Assembly: GCF_964275005.1 (NCBI RefSeq)
Contig: NC_092702.1
Location: 33,208,726-33,272,725 of the forward strand
Source: Diadema setosum
Lineage: Eukaryota; Echinodermata; Echinoidea; Diadematoida; Diadematidae
Direction: 5' to 3'
DNA length: 64,000 nucleotides
A program made the translations under genes and the position numbers. Positions within the stretch are counted from its first letter, which is position 1; every line of letters starts with the position of its first letter. The notes below the pieces were generated by a model that did no database searches, was not told where the DNA came from, and saw only the letters and a program-made list of their open reading frames with translations. Shown here in pieces: positions 1-10,391 of the stretch.

Positions 1-1836
1 GAGTTACTGTAGTTCTGCCTATGGCGAGCAATAAAACGACTTTAGGCAAGACATAACCATTCTGATGAATAGGACTCGTGGCATATTTGTATACCGTATC
101 ATCTTATTGTGGTGACAGTCTTGTTGAGTGAGCTACGTCAGTCGCGCACGTGGTAAACTGTACGCAGCTGTCGAAGCGATGTTTCGTTCCCGCCACTTGG
201 GCCTCTGACGCGCCGTCGGAGTACTTGGGATTGCGCAATTTGGTATCAATACTACCATAGAAAATAATATATATTACATCTTGAATAATTCAGCTTTGGA
301 AAAGGTTGTAGCCCGGGTTGTAGATGCAAATGCCCCTCGCTATCGCTATAGATAGAGACAGACGTTATGTGAACTAAAACACACATGCTTTTTTCCATTT
401 TTTTTTTTTTTTGGTCACGTCTATTCATGTAATTTACATACATGTAATATAGCACAATTGTACAAAAAATATAAATTCTAGCCCTTTCCAATTTGAATAC
501 AGGATACCCTGCACAACAGAAAATGAATAAGACCTTTTCATGTCGTACACGCGTCCAGAAATCTTATCTGCTTATTCAAGCAAACTGCATGGAATAATAC
601 AATTGTGAAACTTAATTCGAACAATTATATATCATAGAAATATATTCCTAGTATAGAAATATGAAAACACTTCTATCACACCATCGCACAAACGGAACAC
701 ACCATCACACAAACGAACACAGACTTTTTTTATTTAATTTTGTTTTATCTTAATTGGAAATTAGATTCCAATGAACACACAACAGCAGTCACACACATTG
801 TACTGCACGAGTTTTGTTCCGCCGTATTTATTTATTTATTTATTTACATCGCAGTTCCGAACCAACCCTACCCGTAACGTATTGCATGTATATTAACGGA
901 CGATAACCCCCCTCCCCCCCCCCCCCCCCCCCCATCACACACACCGGAAGAATCATGAACCTACGACGGCACTAATGTTCGTAGCGAACGAACCTACAAA
1001 GTGCGTTGCGAGTGCTGCCGCAACGCAACGAACCAATTTTGCGACTGCTGCATGCACTGGATCTAAATCTAATGGAAGTAATGTCCCACTGTACACATCA
1101 CCATCACTACACACACACCGCATGTACCACTACACGCTACGCATGCATGAAATTCCCTATGATACACGTGCGACGGACATGCACTAGCTAGCTGTATGTA
1201 CAGTGCTAGTGTAGCACTGCACTAGATTGTTGATCACACTCACTATATACGACAAAACATTGAGCCACGTGGTGGTGTCAACATCTGTGTCCGAAGACGG
1301 CGAAATTCTCTGCCTTGTTTCGGAGGTGAAACCTATACTCTGCCTGCGAGACTTCTGACATTCGCCAGAATAAGAAGGCTTAGGTATGATGACGTTTATT
1401 ATTAGACATTTGCCGACTGTAGTTGCGTTTAAATGTCGAAATACAACCATGCTTATGATTTTTATCGTGCCTAAAAAAGTCGTAGGGCGTCTCTACTGAC
1501 AGTACTGTACAGCTGGCGCATCGCATGGCATGTATGTAGTAGGTTGGAAAGCATGCACGCCTGCATGAAACATGCATACTTTACATGTACGGCATGCACC
1601 ACGTGTTTTAAACGGGTTAGTGAGGGCCAGCCCAGGGTGAGGAAGGTCATCTATCTGGCTCTGCTCTGATGCTCTAACATTCATCATTATTGAATGTAAA
1701 CGTGAATGACAATTCATACTAGAGCCTATCAACATTAAAGGTTTTATCAGTTGGACCAGTGAGGTGGTATGGCAAGGTCTCTTTTTTTCCACCTCCCTGC
1801 CCTGGTCACTGATGTCGCGGATGACCACTGCACTGG
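1..1836. other. Non-coding flank, no gene recognised
   Basis: No open frame here has family-like sequence or exon borders that join to the PGC-1 exons downstream. Visible content is simple sequence: a T run near 401-413, a TTTA tetranucleotide run near 827-847 and a C run at about 907-933. The missing 5' exon(s) of the PGC-1 gene could lie here or left of the window, but I could not identify them. Confidence 0.5.
907..933. repeat. Poly-C run
   Basis: An almost unbroken homopolymer of C of about 27 bases, interrupted once by T near its start. Length is likely polymorphic and may be uncertain in the assembly. Confidence 0.8.
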
Positions 1837-1843
1837 TTGGACC

Positions 1844-2545
1844 CTAACTACACGCAGCCGCGACAAAACGCGGCTACACCTCTATTCCCTCGCAGACGTT
1901 GTCATTTTTCAGTGTGGTTGTGCGACTCCTTCATGAATATCTTTATTGATCGTGGAAAACTAAAATACAAGGAATTATCGTAATCTATGATAATCATTCA
2001 ATAATGGGTAGGACCTATGCGATTTTTTGTTTAATTACGTCAAAAACTCACCGAAATCTGTGGCTGAAATCAGGTCTGTAAACATCCTTATTGCTTCACT
2101 CCTCATCTGCGTGTTATTTGAATGGCATTCACTCTCGTATACTACAACGTACAACGTAGGTAGTCGGAGAGCTAGAGGGCGCCTCTCCGACTACCTACGT
2201 TGTACGCAAAGATAGTAGAGATATATTAAGCGTCTTTGGTTGTACGTTAAGTAGTAGACCCTATACGAGAGTGAATGCCATTTATAATGATGAGGAGTGA
2301 AGCAATAAGGACGTTTACAGACCTGATTTCAGCCGCAGATTTCGGTGAGTTTTTGACGTAATTAAACAAAAAATCGCATATCGATTATTGAATGATTATC
2401 ATAGATTACGACAATTCCTTGTATTTTAGTTTTCCACGATTAATAAAGATATTCATGAAGGAGTCGCACAACCACACTGAAAAATGACAACGTCTGCGAA
2501 GGAATAGAGGTGTAGCCGCGTTTTGTCGCGGCTGCGTGTAGTTAG
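1844..2545. mobile_element. Fold-back DNA element, tandem copy 1
   Basis: A palindromic element of about 700 bp. Its ends are perfect inverted repeats (CTAACTACACGCAGCCGCGA at the left, its complement at the right), and the arms pair for roughly 280 bp. A second, internal hairpin of about 60 bp lies at the centre (about 2143-2205, around GTAGTCGGAGAG). It is flanked by TTGGACC on both sides (1837-1843 and 2546-2552). No transposase frame is seen, so it is non-autonomous. The superfamily is not assigned; a 7-bp duplication, or 9-bp if the flanking G and C are counted, does not match the commonest families. Confidence 0.8.
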
Positions 2546-2552
2546 TTGGACC

Positions 2553-3302
2553 CTAGCCCGACCAGACACTGTTACGCTATGCGAAAACAGCGTCTGACAC
2601 GCACGGCATGCAGCCTCGAAGTGAGGAACCTCAACACAACTACAAAACTTAGGAACATGTATACTTTTCTCCTTTAAACAGAATACTTTACTCACGTTAA
2701 ATGCTACAGAAGAATAGTTCGCCACACTGGGTCCATGGAGACCACTTGCTATAAGTCCGTGGAACAAATAAATGACACTTTCTGGCGCAATTCCTGACCG
2801 TCGGGCTTCGTCGTTGCAGGATTCAAAATGGCGCCTTGACTTATGCGCATGCGTGACCGGATGTGCTCCAGAGCGAGCGTGTGTGCGTTTAAAGTGTCGA
2901 ACAAACCTTGGCGTCTGCGACACAATAACCCAGTACAGTTTATAGCTGTATACCTTATACTAGTAACCGTGCGTACGCTGCTTGAAAGGGCATTCACATC
3001 ACGTGACCACCCGATATCTAAGCTTGGCCTGGCGTGAAAGATTGTGTACGGTGTGGACATGCTGGATATGATGATCAATTTCGGTAAGTTTCATTACGTA
3101 CATTTGAATATATATAGCATCAGATGTAGAGTAAATATTGAAGAGTATACTCGATGAGTTTGAGGTGACAAAAATGATCGTAAGTATCAAAAGTCAAAGC
3201 TATCGTGATACGATTACGTCGCCTCTCCTAGTGATTGGTGGTCGCGCGCGTACAGCCCTGTCGCGACGTACCATGTACAGCGACTGGGCTGTGTATAGTT
3301 AG
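2553..3302. mobile_element. DNA element of same family, tandem copy 2
   Basis: About 750 bp between two TTGGACC copies (2546-2552 and 3303-3309). It starts CTAGCCCGACCAG and ends GGGCTGTGTATAGTTAG, matching the two end types seen in other copies of the family (one end CTAGCCC, the other CTAACT...CAGCC in complement). No convincing protein is encoded. The interior is unrelated to copy 1, as is common when non-autonomous elements share only termini. Confidence 0.65.
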
Positions 3303-3309
3303 TTGGACC

Positions 3310-4026
3310 CTAACTGCGACCAGCCCCAACGTGCAGCGTTGGGGCTGCGCCGTTTTCGCATTCAGATCTTAATGTTGTACAAAACGGGTGCCGTTGCGGC
3401 GCTATATTTCCTTAATTTTTCAACAAAAACTACTAGGAATACTTACATGGGTCGATTAAACCTAAATGATTCAAATCGGCGACTTTTTGATGCATTTCGT
3501 TGCTTATGATGCAGAAAATGTTGTCTTATAAGGCGAATTGTCTTCAGCTCGCCGATGCTCACTAACGTTGCATGCTAGCCTTTGGCAAGGCCCTCTCGCT
3601 GTAACGGACGAGCGAATGGACGAGCGAAGCGAGTCGCGCTACCTTACTCGGCTGGGCTCTCTACACCACGCAGCGAGAGGGCCTTGACAAAAGGCTACGT
3701 ATTACTCGCTACATGCGCAGATGCTTACTAATGGATATACACGTTCAAAATGGTAGCACGGCTCTCCCACTAGGGCAGGCCGCTTACTCCTAAAAAATGT
3801 GGAAAATTTTGCAGTTTCCAGATAAATTCGTGAAAAGAACCAAGGCAATGGGGTAATGTGTATTTCATTTTTTATTGTCACTGTGTTGATGATAGAAATT
3901 TACCCATGATTTACTCGTGAAGTCGCCGTATGTGGCAATAGGGAGTTGTTCGTGGTTCTCACTTTAGCGAAACTGCGAGGTAGCCGCCAGGACCCCGCCG
4001 CATAGCGGCGCGGTCTCCGGGGCTAG
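3310..4026. mobile_element. DNA element of same family, tandem copy 3
   Basis: About 717 bp between TTGGACC copies (3303-3309 and 4027-4033). The left end CTAACTGCGACCAGCCCC is followed by a hairpin around CAGCCCCAACG; the right end is GCGGTCTCCGGGGCTAG. The first 190 bp and last 75 bp closely match, in reverse complement, the 359-bp copy at 41232-41590. The extra central DNA is partly due to a nested MITE at 3576-3697. Confidence 0.8.
3576..3697. mobile_element. Nested MITE in tandem copy 3
   Basis: A short element with inverted ends of about 26 bp (TAGCCTTTGGCAAGGCCCTC at the left and its near complement at the right), the core being CAAGGCCCTCTCGCTG. It sits inside the element at 3310-4026. 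It is non-coding. Confidence 0.65.
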
Positions 4027-4059
4027 TTGGACCCGAGCCTAAAAATAAAATATACCGCC

Positions 4060-4427
4060 GGTAGTGGTACCCATTGAGAGCAGTGCAGTGTAGGGCTGAA
4101 ACCTAACGTGACATTACAAAGGTTCCGTTAAGACACTCCTATCAGGTACCATATTCGAGAACTGAATCGCATCGCCATTCGTTCTTCCCAAGAACTGTAA
4201 GGAACTGGAATTTCCTGTCGTCAGAAATTGTTTCAGCGCCATCTGTGGGATCATTTCGAAACCGTCTAACGGTTGATCACAGTGGCTAGTTTTTTCGTCA
4301 AATTTTCTATGTGCTTGTAAATATCTGTAAATAAATTGTATTATAATGTAAATAGCACCAGTCTGCAAGAATCTTCAGTCTATTGAAGGAGGCAGACTTA
4401 ATCAGAAGAAGAAGAAGAAGAAGAAGA
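4060..4427 (+). mobile_element. 3' end of a LINE (5'-truncated)
   Basis: The plus strand encodes a short stretch resembling the C-terminus of LINE reverse-transcriptase proteins (SFFPRTVRNWNFLS around 4165-4210, followed by APSVGSFRNRL). It is followed by a non-coding tail ending in a GAA trinucleotide run (about 4405-4427), a usual kind of 3' end for non-LTR elements. Only this end is present, so the copy is dead by 5' truncation. Confidence 0.65.
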
Positions 4428-4755
4428 CTAAAAAGGATAAACTAAAATTTGTAGAAGCTGCATTTTCATGAACACTACTTCCCCCATTTGCAAGTGATTT
4501 GAATAAATGGTGATGATGCTGGTTTTGGTGGATGCTATGACTTTTATGAGGCATGACGACAGGAATGAAAACAACTTGTCTCCCACTGCACCTGTGCACT
4601 GGCCCTGCAATCATGTTAATTCATTTAACGTTAACTGTTAGATCTTACACACAGGAGAATTGCAATGAAAGTGTCACATGTAAATTTATTTTGAGTCACA
4701 CAACTTGAGATTTCTGCTTGTCCAATTTCTACTTTCTTTTTTATTTGCTTCTTGA

Positions 4756-4965
4756 CTAACTGCGACCAGCTGGGGGTGTTTCATCAACGTTTGTCAGCGC
4801 TGACAATTTCAGCAAAATCCTTGGTTTTGATTGGCTGAGATGCTCTGGTCACTGACTGTTACTATGGTGATTGTCAGCGATGACAACTTGGCGCTGACAA
4901 ACGTTGATGAAACACCCTCCTGCAGCCCCATACGCATAGCGTAATTGGGCTGCGGACTGTAGCAT
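4756..4965. mobile_element. Partial relative of the CTAACTGCGAC family
   Basis: The left end CTAACTGCGACCAGC matches the family at 3310 and 43728. A hairpin resembling that of the other copies (CAGCCCCATACGCATAGCGT, closing at about 4955) follows a nested MITE. I found no matching right terminus or convincing target duplication, so it looks truncated or rearranged. Confidence 0.5.
4774..4917. mobile_element. Nested MITE with 27-bp inverted ends
   Basis: Perfect terminal inverted repeats of about 27 bp start GGGTGTTTCATCAACGTTTG at the left and end with the complement at 4917, enclosing about 90 bp with further TGACAA/TTGTCA symmetry. It is inserted into the partial element at 4756-4965 and is non-coding. 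Confidence 0.75.
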
Positions 4966-6005
4966 TCGGGATCATGACAGGGTAGTATCGCGGACAAATA
5001 TCAACTTCAAATCGAAAAATTTCTTGAATTTGAAGACTTACCAGTGATGTTGAAGTATTGACAACAGGGTTCATGCAACGTTTGGTTAGAGCTGTCAATA
5101 GTCCCTTTCTATTGGAATTGATGACTTAATGACCAATAATGTGACTCGGTCGAGAGGAACTTGGGAGAGCTACACTGAATTGACAGACAGCCAGCGCATG
5201 CGAACACATCACATGCGCACAAATTTCAAATCCATTGACTGGATAAGTAGTTTTACATTATATAGACTATATATTTTACATACCGTTCATTGTTGTAGAT
5301 ATAGGCCTAATTTTGTATATTATTTGAGTTGGACAAATATTGCAGAAAAGCTTAAGTGTCTGAAAACTGGTGGTTTTAAAATGCTGAGATGAGTTTCTGA
5401 TCATGTGATGCATGATTTGTGTGATGATGTGCATACGTGAAAAAACATTCCAGTCATGTTTCCAATGTATATCACACAAGTCAGTGAGTTTCAACTGCAG
5501 ACTTCTACCTTTCTTTACATCTCTTGTGGTACCATTCTCTCATGTTTTCCCTGTGCATTCGAAATATTGCTGTTCATGTTCAGCTTGTTGTGTTTATTTT
5601 TTTATCTTTTAGTGATCGTGAATTCTGTAATCTCATTGGTCAATCAACCACTGAATATATCCCATATTCCGTGATAAGGTCATCTTGTGCGCATGCACTA
5701 AATCCACCACTGAATATACAGTGTATTCCGTATTCTGTGATGTGATGACCATGATATCGCATAGCTAGCTGCGCGTGTACTAAAGACGCTTAACTGAAAA
5801 GATAGGAAAGTGCGCGCTAATCCTGTACAAAACAAATGGACAGCGCGTGGTCCTCAAGCGTATTACGCACATCACCTGAGACCACTCACGCAAAGACGCT
5901 TGATAAACAACAGTAGCAACAACAACTTTAAAGACAACGCGTCTCAGGTGATACAGATGTGCATCTTTGCCTGAGCTGAGACGCGCTGTCTTTGAAGATG
6001 TTTAT
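4966..6005. other. Non-coding stretch without recognised gene
   Basis: No gene recognised. It contains short direct duplications such as the CACTGAATATA phrase near 5650 and 5710, and a weakly palindromic patch around GACGCG/CGCGTC at 5935-5990. The frames on both strands look like chance. Confidence 0.5.
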
Positions 6006-6789
6006 GGGTAATTCCATGAAGTTGGGGCAGTGTCCATGTAGCATCTTGATATCTAAAAAATACATTTCAGCATAACTCAATATTGATTATGCTATACATT
6101 TATTGTTTGGAGGCTTTACATTTGCATTGAGGCCACACATTTCCTGGAAATTTTGTGCCATTCAGACTCAATTTTGATGAAGTTATTAAACAGTATGTAA
6201 CAGTGTCCTGTAGCATCGTGACGTGTCCATGTAGCATCGTGATATTTTAAAATTTGGTCCTGAGAGACAAATTATGGCCATTAGCTTGACCAAAATTTGA
6301 AGCAATATGCATTTACAAGATATGAATGAGATAGCTAAATATCTCAAATTTCCTGTACACAGTTTTAATTTTAAAAGAAAATTACAAAATGTGTCACGAT
6401 GCTATGTGGTGTCCTTTTTTGTTACATTTGGTGGACACCGCGTAGCATAGTGACACATTGTGTAGTTTTCTTGTAAAATTAAAACTGTGGAAAGGAGAGT
6501 TAAGATATTTAGCTATCTGACTAATCTAGTAATTATGCATATTATATCAAATTTTGGTCAAGCTAATTGCATTAATTTGTCTTTTAGGACATGGACACGT
6601 CACGATGCTACAGGACACCGTTACATATTGTTTTAATAACTTCATCAAAATTGAGTCTGAATGGCACAAAATTTCCAGGAAAATGTATGGTCTCAATACA
6701 AATGTAAAGCCTATAAACAGTATATGTATAGCATAATTAGTATTGAGTTATGCTAAAATGTAACACTTTGTGCCCCAACGGAATTACCC
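6006..6789. mobile_element. Fold-back element, about 784 bp
   Basis: The two halves are imperfect reverse complements of each other. The ends are GGGTAATTCCATGAAGTTGG and its near complement, and TTAT lies on both sides. The arms share phrases such as CTGTAGCATCGTGACGTGTC and CATTCAGACTCAATTTTGAT with their complements. The centre is near 6415. It is non-coding. Confidence 0.75.
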
Positions 6790-6949
6790 TTATCTGGCTA
6801 CTACGTATCATGGCGTGTACGTATTTGTATGCGCGCATAATCAGCTCGCGAGACGCAAGTCAACATGGCTGACAGCCGGCGATTTCAACATCATTCATGA
6901 GAGGAAATCAGCAAGAAGAAGGTTAGCACTTACACTAAAAGATAAAATC

Positions 6950-7029
6950 GTTACCCCCTGCTTGTTCTTACGAAATATGGGAAATATCTACATTCTGGTG
7001 CCATATTTCGTAAACAAGCAGGGGGTAAC
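6950..7029. repeat. 80-bp inverted repeat (MITE-like hairpin)
   Basis: GTTACCCCCTGCTTGTT...ACGAAATATGG at the left pairs with its complement at the right over about 30 bp, with a loop of about 20 bp. It could be a very short MITE. Confidence 0.7.
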
Positions 7030-7158
7030 TAATAGTATCTGTGATTGGATGTTTGGCTGCCGTTTAATTGTATTGTGAAGAAAGTTTTGCCCTTTCTCTT
7101 TGCACTGTATTGTGTATAGTTGCTGTTTGTCTCACAACCACTGAAGTAATGGGACTTT

Positions 7159-7569
7159 GGCTGCGTTTATCATCTTTCCCCTGTTTTAAACGGCTTTCAA
7201 AAGCCGTTTCCAAAGCCCTTTAGAAACGGCTTCCAAAATGGTTGCGTTTATCAACTCATCATGAACACGAAAACTGGCCTTGTCACTTCGCAGCAGCATT
7301 GCGCAATTTGACTTAGAGGAGAAGGGGTCATATACTGTAACCGCAGTACAAAGCCGTTTCAAAACAGCTTTGCGTTTATCTTGCTTCAAAGGGCTTCTAG
7401 AAACAGGTTTCTGGAAACCTGTTTCTGAAAGCACAAATTTGCGGCTTTCGAAAAGGCTTTCCGAACCCTATAATCAAAACAGATTTGCGTTTATTAACTC
7501 GTAAAAATTCCTTGAAAGCCGTTTGGGAAAGCCTGTTTCTGCCGAGAAAAAGATTTGATAAACGCACCC
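7159..7569. mobile_element. MITE with GCGTTTATCA ends
   Basis: The ends GGCTGCGTTTATCA and TGATAAACGCACC are inverted. The interior has repeated variants of AAACGGCTTTCAAAAGCCGTTT, giving several small hairpins. No protein is encoded. Confidence 0.6.
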
Positions 7570-8451
7570 TTTGTGATTTGTTCACTGAGGTGTTTGTCTC
7601 GAGTGATGATGAGGATGTATACATACAGTTCTTCTTCTATGTATGATACTGTCCAACATTCCTATGTAGGGGCCAACCGGACAGTTCTGAAGGCAAAGGA
7701 CCAAGTAGCCTTTGCCAAAGGACTTGATTAATGATAGTAATGATGATTACTGATGCGGGTGTTAAGGACAGCTTGCTGAGCAGGCCTTTCCTTCTTTTGA
7801 CATCCCTCATCGCCTGTCAATCCATATTTTTCTTCCAACAAATCATGAACAAAAAAGGCCCATTTTGACACATGCATACGTTGTGTAAGTGTACAACGTG
7901 AGGCACAAGTGTACATACAAGTGTTCATTTTTAGGCAAAACCTTACTTCGTAGGTGTATTTTATACATGGCAGTGTAATGTAGATTGTTAACTACGGTAT
8001 ACTAGTATTCCAAGTGTCCTTGCAAAGAGCAATAAACTTGAGAAGAGATCGAAACTCAGTCATTGAAACTCCCAAGAGAAACTATTTATGTAAATGTATG
8101 TCCCTATCCTATAGATCCTGGTATCGCTTGAGATCACAAGTTCATGAGAAGTTCATGACTTAAATAGTAAATAACTTTGGTGATGATAAAAGCATGGCCT
8201 TGGGGAAGTGCAGCATTGGCCAGCACCAAATACCAAAAATATTGCCCTAGATTTATAGTAGTATTAGTACCACACAAGGTACCAGTATAAAAAGATAAAC
8301 ACGAGCTCAGGTAAAAGAACAGGAATTTTATTGCTTGTAATGATAATTTCCCATGGAGTTACCTTCCTGCTATCTCAACTTAATGTATCATTGATTTTAT
8401 GATGTACGCATTCTACTCTTGCCACACCACAGTTGGTGTACATGTTGTACG
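7570..8451. other. Non-coding stretch, nothing recognised
   Basis: I see no gene, no exon-like frame and no clear repeat ends in this stretch. Confidence 0.4.
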
Positions 8452-8453
8452 TA

Positions 8454-8836
8454 CAGTTGAACCTCTCGTATCCGGACAAGTCGGGACCGGGGCTCATCCG
8501 GATAAGGGATTTGGCCGGATACGGGGGACTCAATGCTTTATACATGTACATATACATACACATGTACTGATGTAGCCCATTGTAGTACCACATGTAGTAA
8601 TGTGTATACTGCAACCTTTTCATTGTTACTCTCAGTAACAGACCCCAAAATAGAGGTGTATGTTAATGTTGGAAGTAATATGTAATTCATGTGTGTTTGT
8701 GTAGGAGTTCTCAAGGAGTTGGGAATCCCCCTTTCCTCCCGTAATTATTAAAAAAAAAAAAAAAATCACGGCGAGATTGCGTCCGTATAATAGAGAGATC
8801 CGGATAAAGGGAGGCCGGATAAGAGAGGTTCAACTG
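8454..8836. mobile_element. Tigger/pogo-like MITE with TA target
   Basis: Inverted ends CAGTTGAACCTCTCGTATCCGG and, complemented, CAGTTGAACCTCTCTTATCCGG are flanked by TA on both sides (8452-8453, 8837-8838). Ends beginning CAGTTGAACCTCTC with a TA duplication are typical of the Tc1/mariner-pogo (Tigger) group. The copy contains an A run near 8751-8765 and has no transposase. Confidence 0.8.
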
Positions 8837-8838
8837 TA

Positions 8839-10167
8839 TACATGTACTTTATATGATTTGCCATGAGCCATTGCACACAAACAAATTGAATTTCCTACAT
8901 GAATAATTTGTGAAATTATCTTACATTCATGTACCAAACCTCGGGGTTAGTGGGGGCCCTCGTGGGGGTACATGCTAAGGGTGATTTCTATGACAGGTTG
9001 AGGTTGTGTGGTGTGAACAATCAGCTGTATAACAGTAATGAACCAAATGAAAGATTGGGGGTGTTTTTTCTGTGTTTTGTGTAGATGAGGTGTCAGTAAT
9101 CCTATTTAAAGGTGGGTTCCACCTTTGATTACCACCACCTTGTAGTACTTTTATTTGGGATATCTCGGCCATTTCGACTCTGATTTTCACAAGATAAGAT
9201 TTTAATTCTTCTTAGAATTGTATCATGCTCTTTAAACCCATTAAGGACAAGTCCCGAGTATAATCGGGCAGGTGTCTGTGGGAAATGCGTGTTGTGGCAA
9301 AATCAGTCCATCCTCAACGGGTTCAAATTTTATAGAAGTGGTATATGATTATCGCGCAAAAAGTTGAAACCCGAATCCCAATCTTAACCAAAACTACCAT
9401 CACTGTAAACAAGGAAGTGCCTGTTGGTAGATGTATTACTTGCCCCACAGTGAGATTCAGCTGCCCTGGGCAGGTGCATTTGTAGCTCCCCTGGGTGAGT
9501 GATGACCACCCCCTCTGCTGTACTCTGCATGCAACCAGGGTGACCAGCAGTAGTGTGACATTGGTTTCAGACAGGCAAATAGCACTCACTGCTGTACAAA
9601 AAGAATGACTCGAGAAAGGTGTCTTCCACGTCATTCAGAGTAGCGCTCAGTCATAATGACTGTGAGATTCCATGCATGATACTCATGCCCATATTTTCTA
9701 ACACACTGCCCCTGCTTTCTCAGTATGGTGAACTTCCCCTTCTCATACTTTTTCTTCATCTCTCCTCTGTCATAAGTTTATTTTACTCACAGAAGAAATG
9801 TATTTGACACCATCTTGCTTGTTCTAAAGGGACACCCCATGGTAGTGTGATCATTTCCTTTGCACCAGCAAGAGCTTCTGAGTATTTGCCCTTGCTGTTT
9901 GACTTTGTAGTGGTGTGTAAAGATACTCACTACGTTGTGTATACCTGTAAGAACAATGAATGATGATCTTCAACATACTTTATTTCTTCTTCTTTTTTAC
10001 TAGATGCTGGTATCTTGAACGATTCTTCCTTAGTGTTGTTAAAGTAATAAGGAAGATTATGTCGTGCGGAAGATTGTTTGTGTATGTGTGTTAATTATAT
10101 TATGCAGAGGTTTACCATGTGACTTGTGTATTCCCAATTGCTTTCATGTACATACGTACCTCGACAG
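8839..10167. other. Non-coding sequence upstream of first PGC-1 exon
   Basis: Apart from the short MITE at 9231-9327, nothing is recognised. If the exon at 10168 is internal, this is intron sequence; if transcription starts near here it would hold a promoter. I see no TATA box or CpG-rich patch that decides this. Confidence 0.4.
9231..9327. mobile_element. Short MITE, about 97 bp
   Basis: Inverted ends TTTAAACCCATTAAGGACAAG and, complemented, TTTGAACCCGTTGAGGATGGA, with a small internal hairpin (CCCGAGTATAATCGGG). Confidence 0.6.
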
Positions 10168-10391
10168 ACGAGCGAGGGCGCTCCAAGGCCAAGCCTCATG
10201 AACGACAAACAGGGACTGCTGCGCCTCATGCGCAATGAGGGCTATGACCTCAGCAAGTTTGAGCTGGTGGCCATCCCGGAGGCGTTCTCCGATGCGTCCG
10301 ACTGCGACCAGATAGGCCACAGCGGGCTGCTGGAATACGACGGGATCCTTGAGGAAGAGTGTGACGGCGAGGATAGCGAGTGCTACATGAG
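10168..10391 (+). CDS. PPARGC1: PGC-1 exon a (acidic N-terminal region)
   Basis: The exon follows TCGACAG and ends before GTAAGG, leaving two bases of a split Ser codon. It encodes an acidic segment with leucine clusters (GLLRLM near the start, then GLLEYDGILEEE), comparable to the activation region of PGC-1. An internal ATG at 10198 could serve as a start only if transcription begins nearby. The exact left border is an inference; an alternative acceptor at 10176 is also in frame. Confidence 0.8.

Noticed and set aside
3058-3090. ATG followed by a strong GTAAGT donor as PGC-1 exon 1
   Set aside because: It lies inside a mobile element and its phase does not join to the exon at 10168.
4749-5027. 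TTCTTGA at 4749-4755 and 5021-5027 as a target duplication for the partial element at 4756
   Set aside because: The sequence before the second copy does not end in TAG as in other family members; a 7-base match within 270 bases can be chance.
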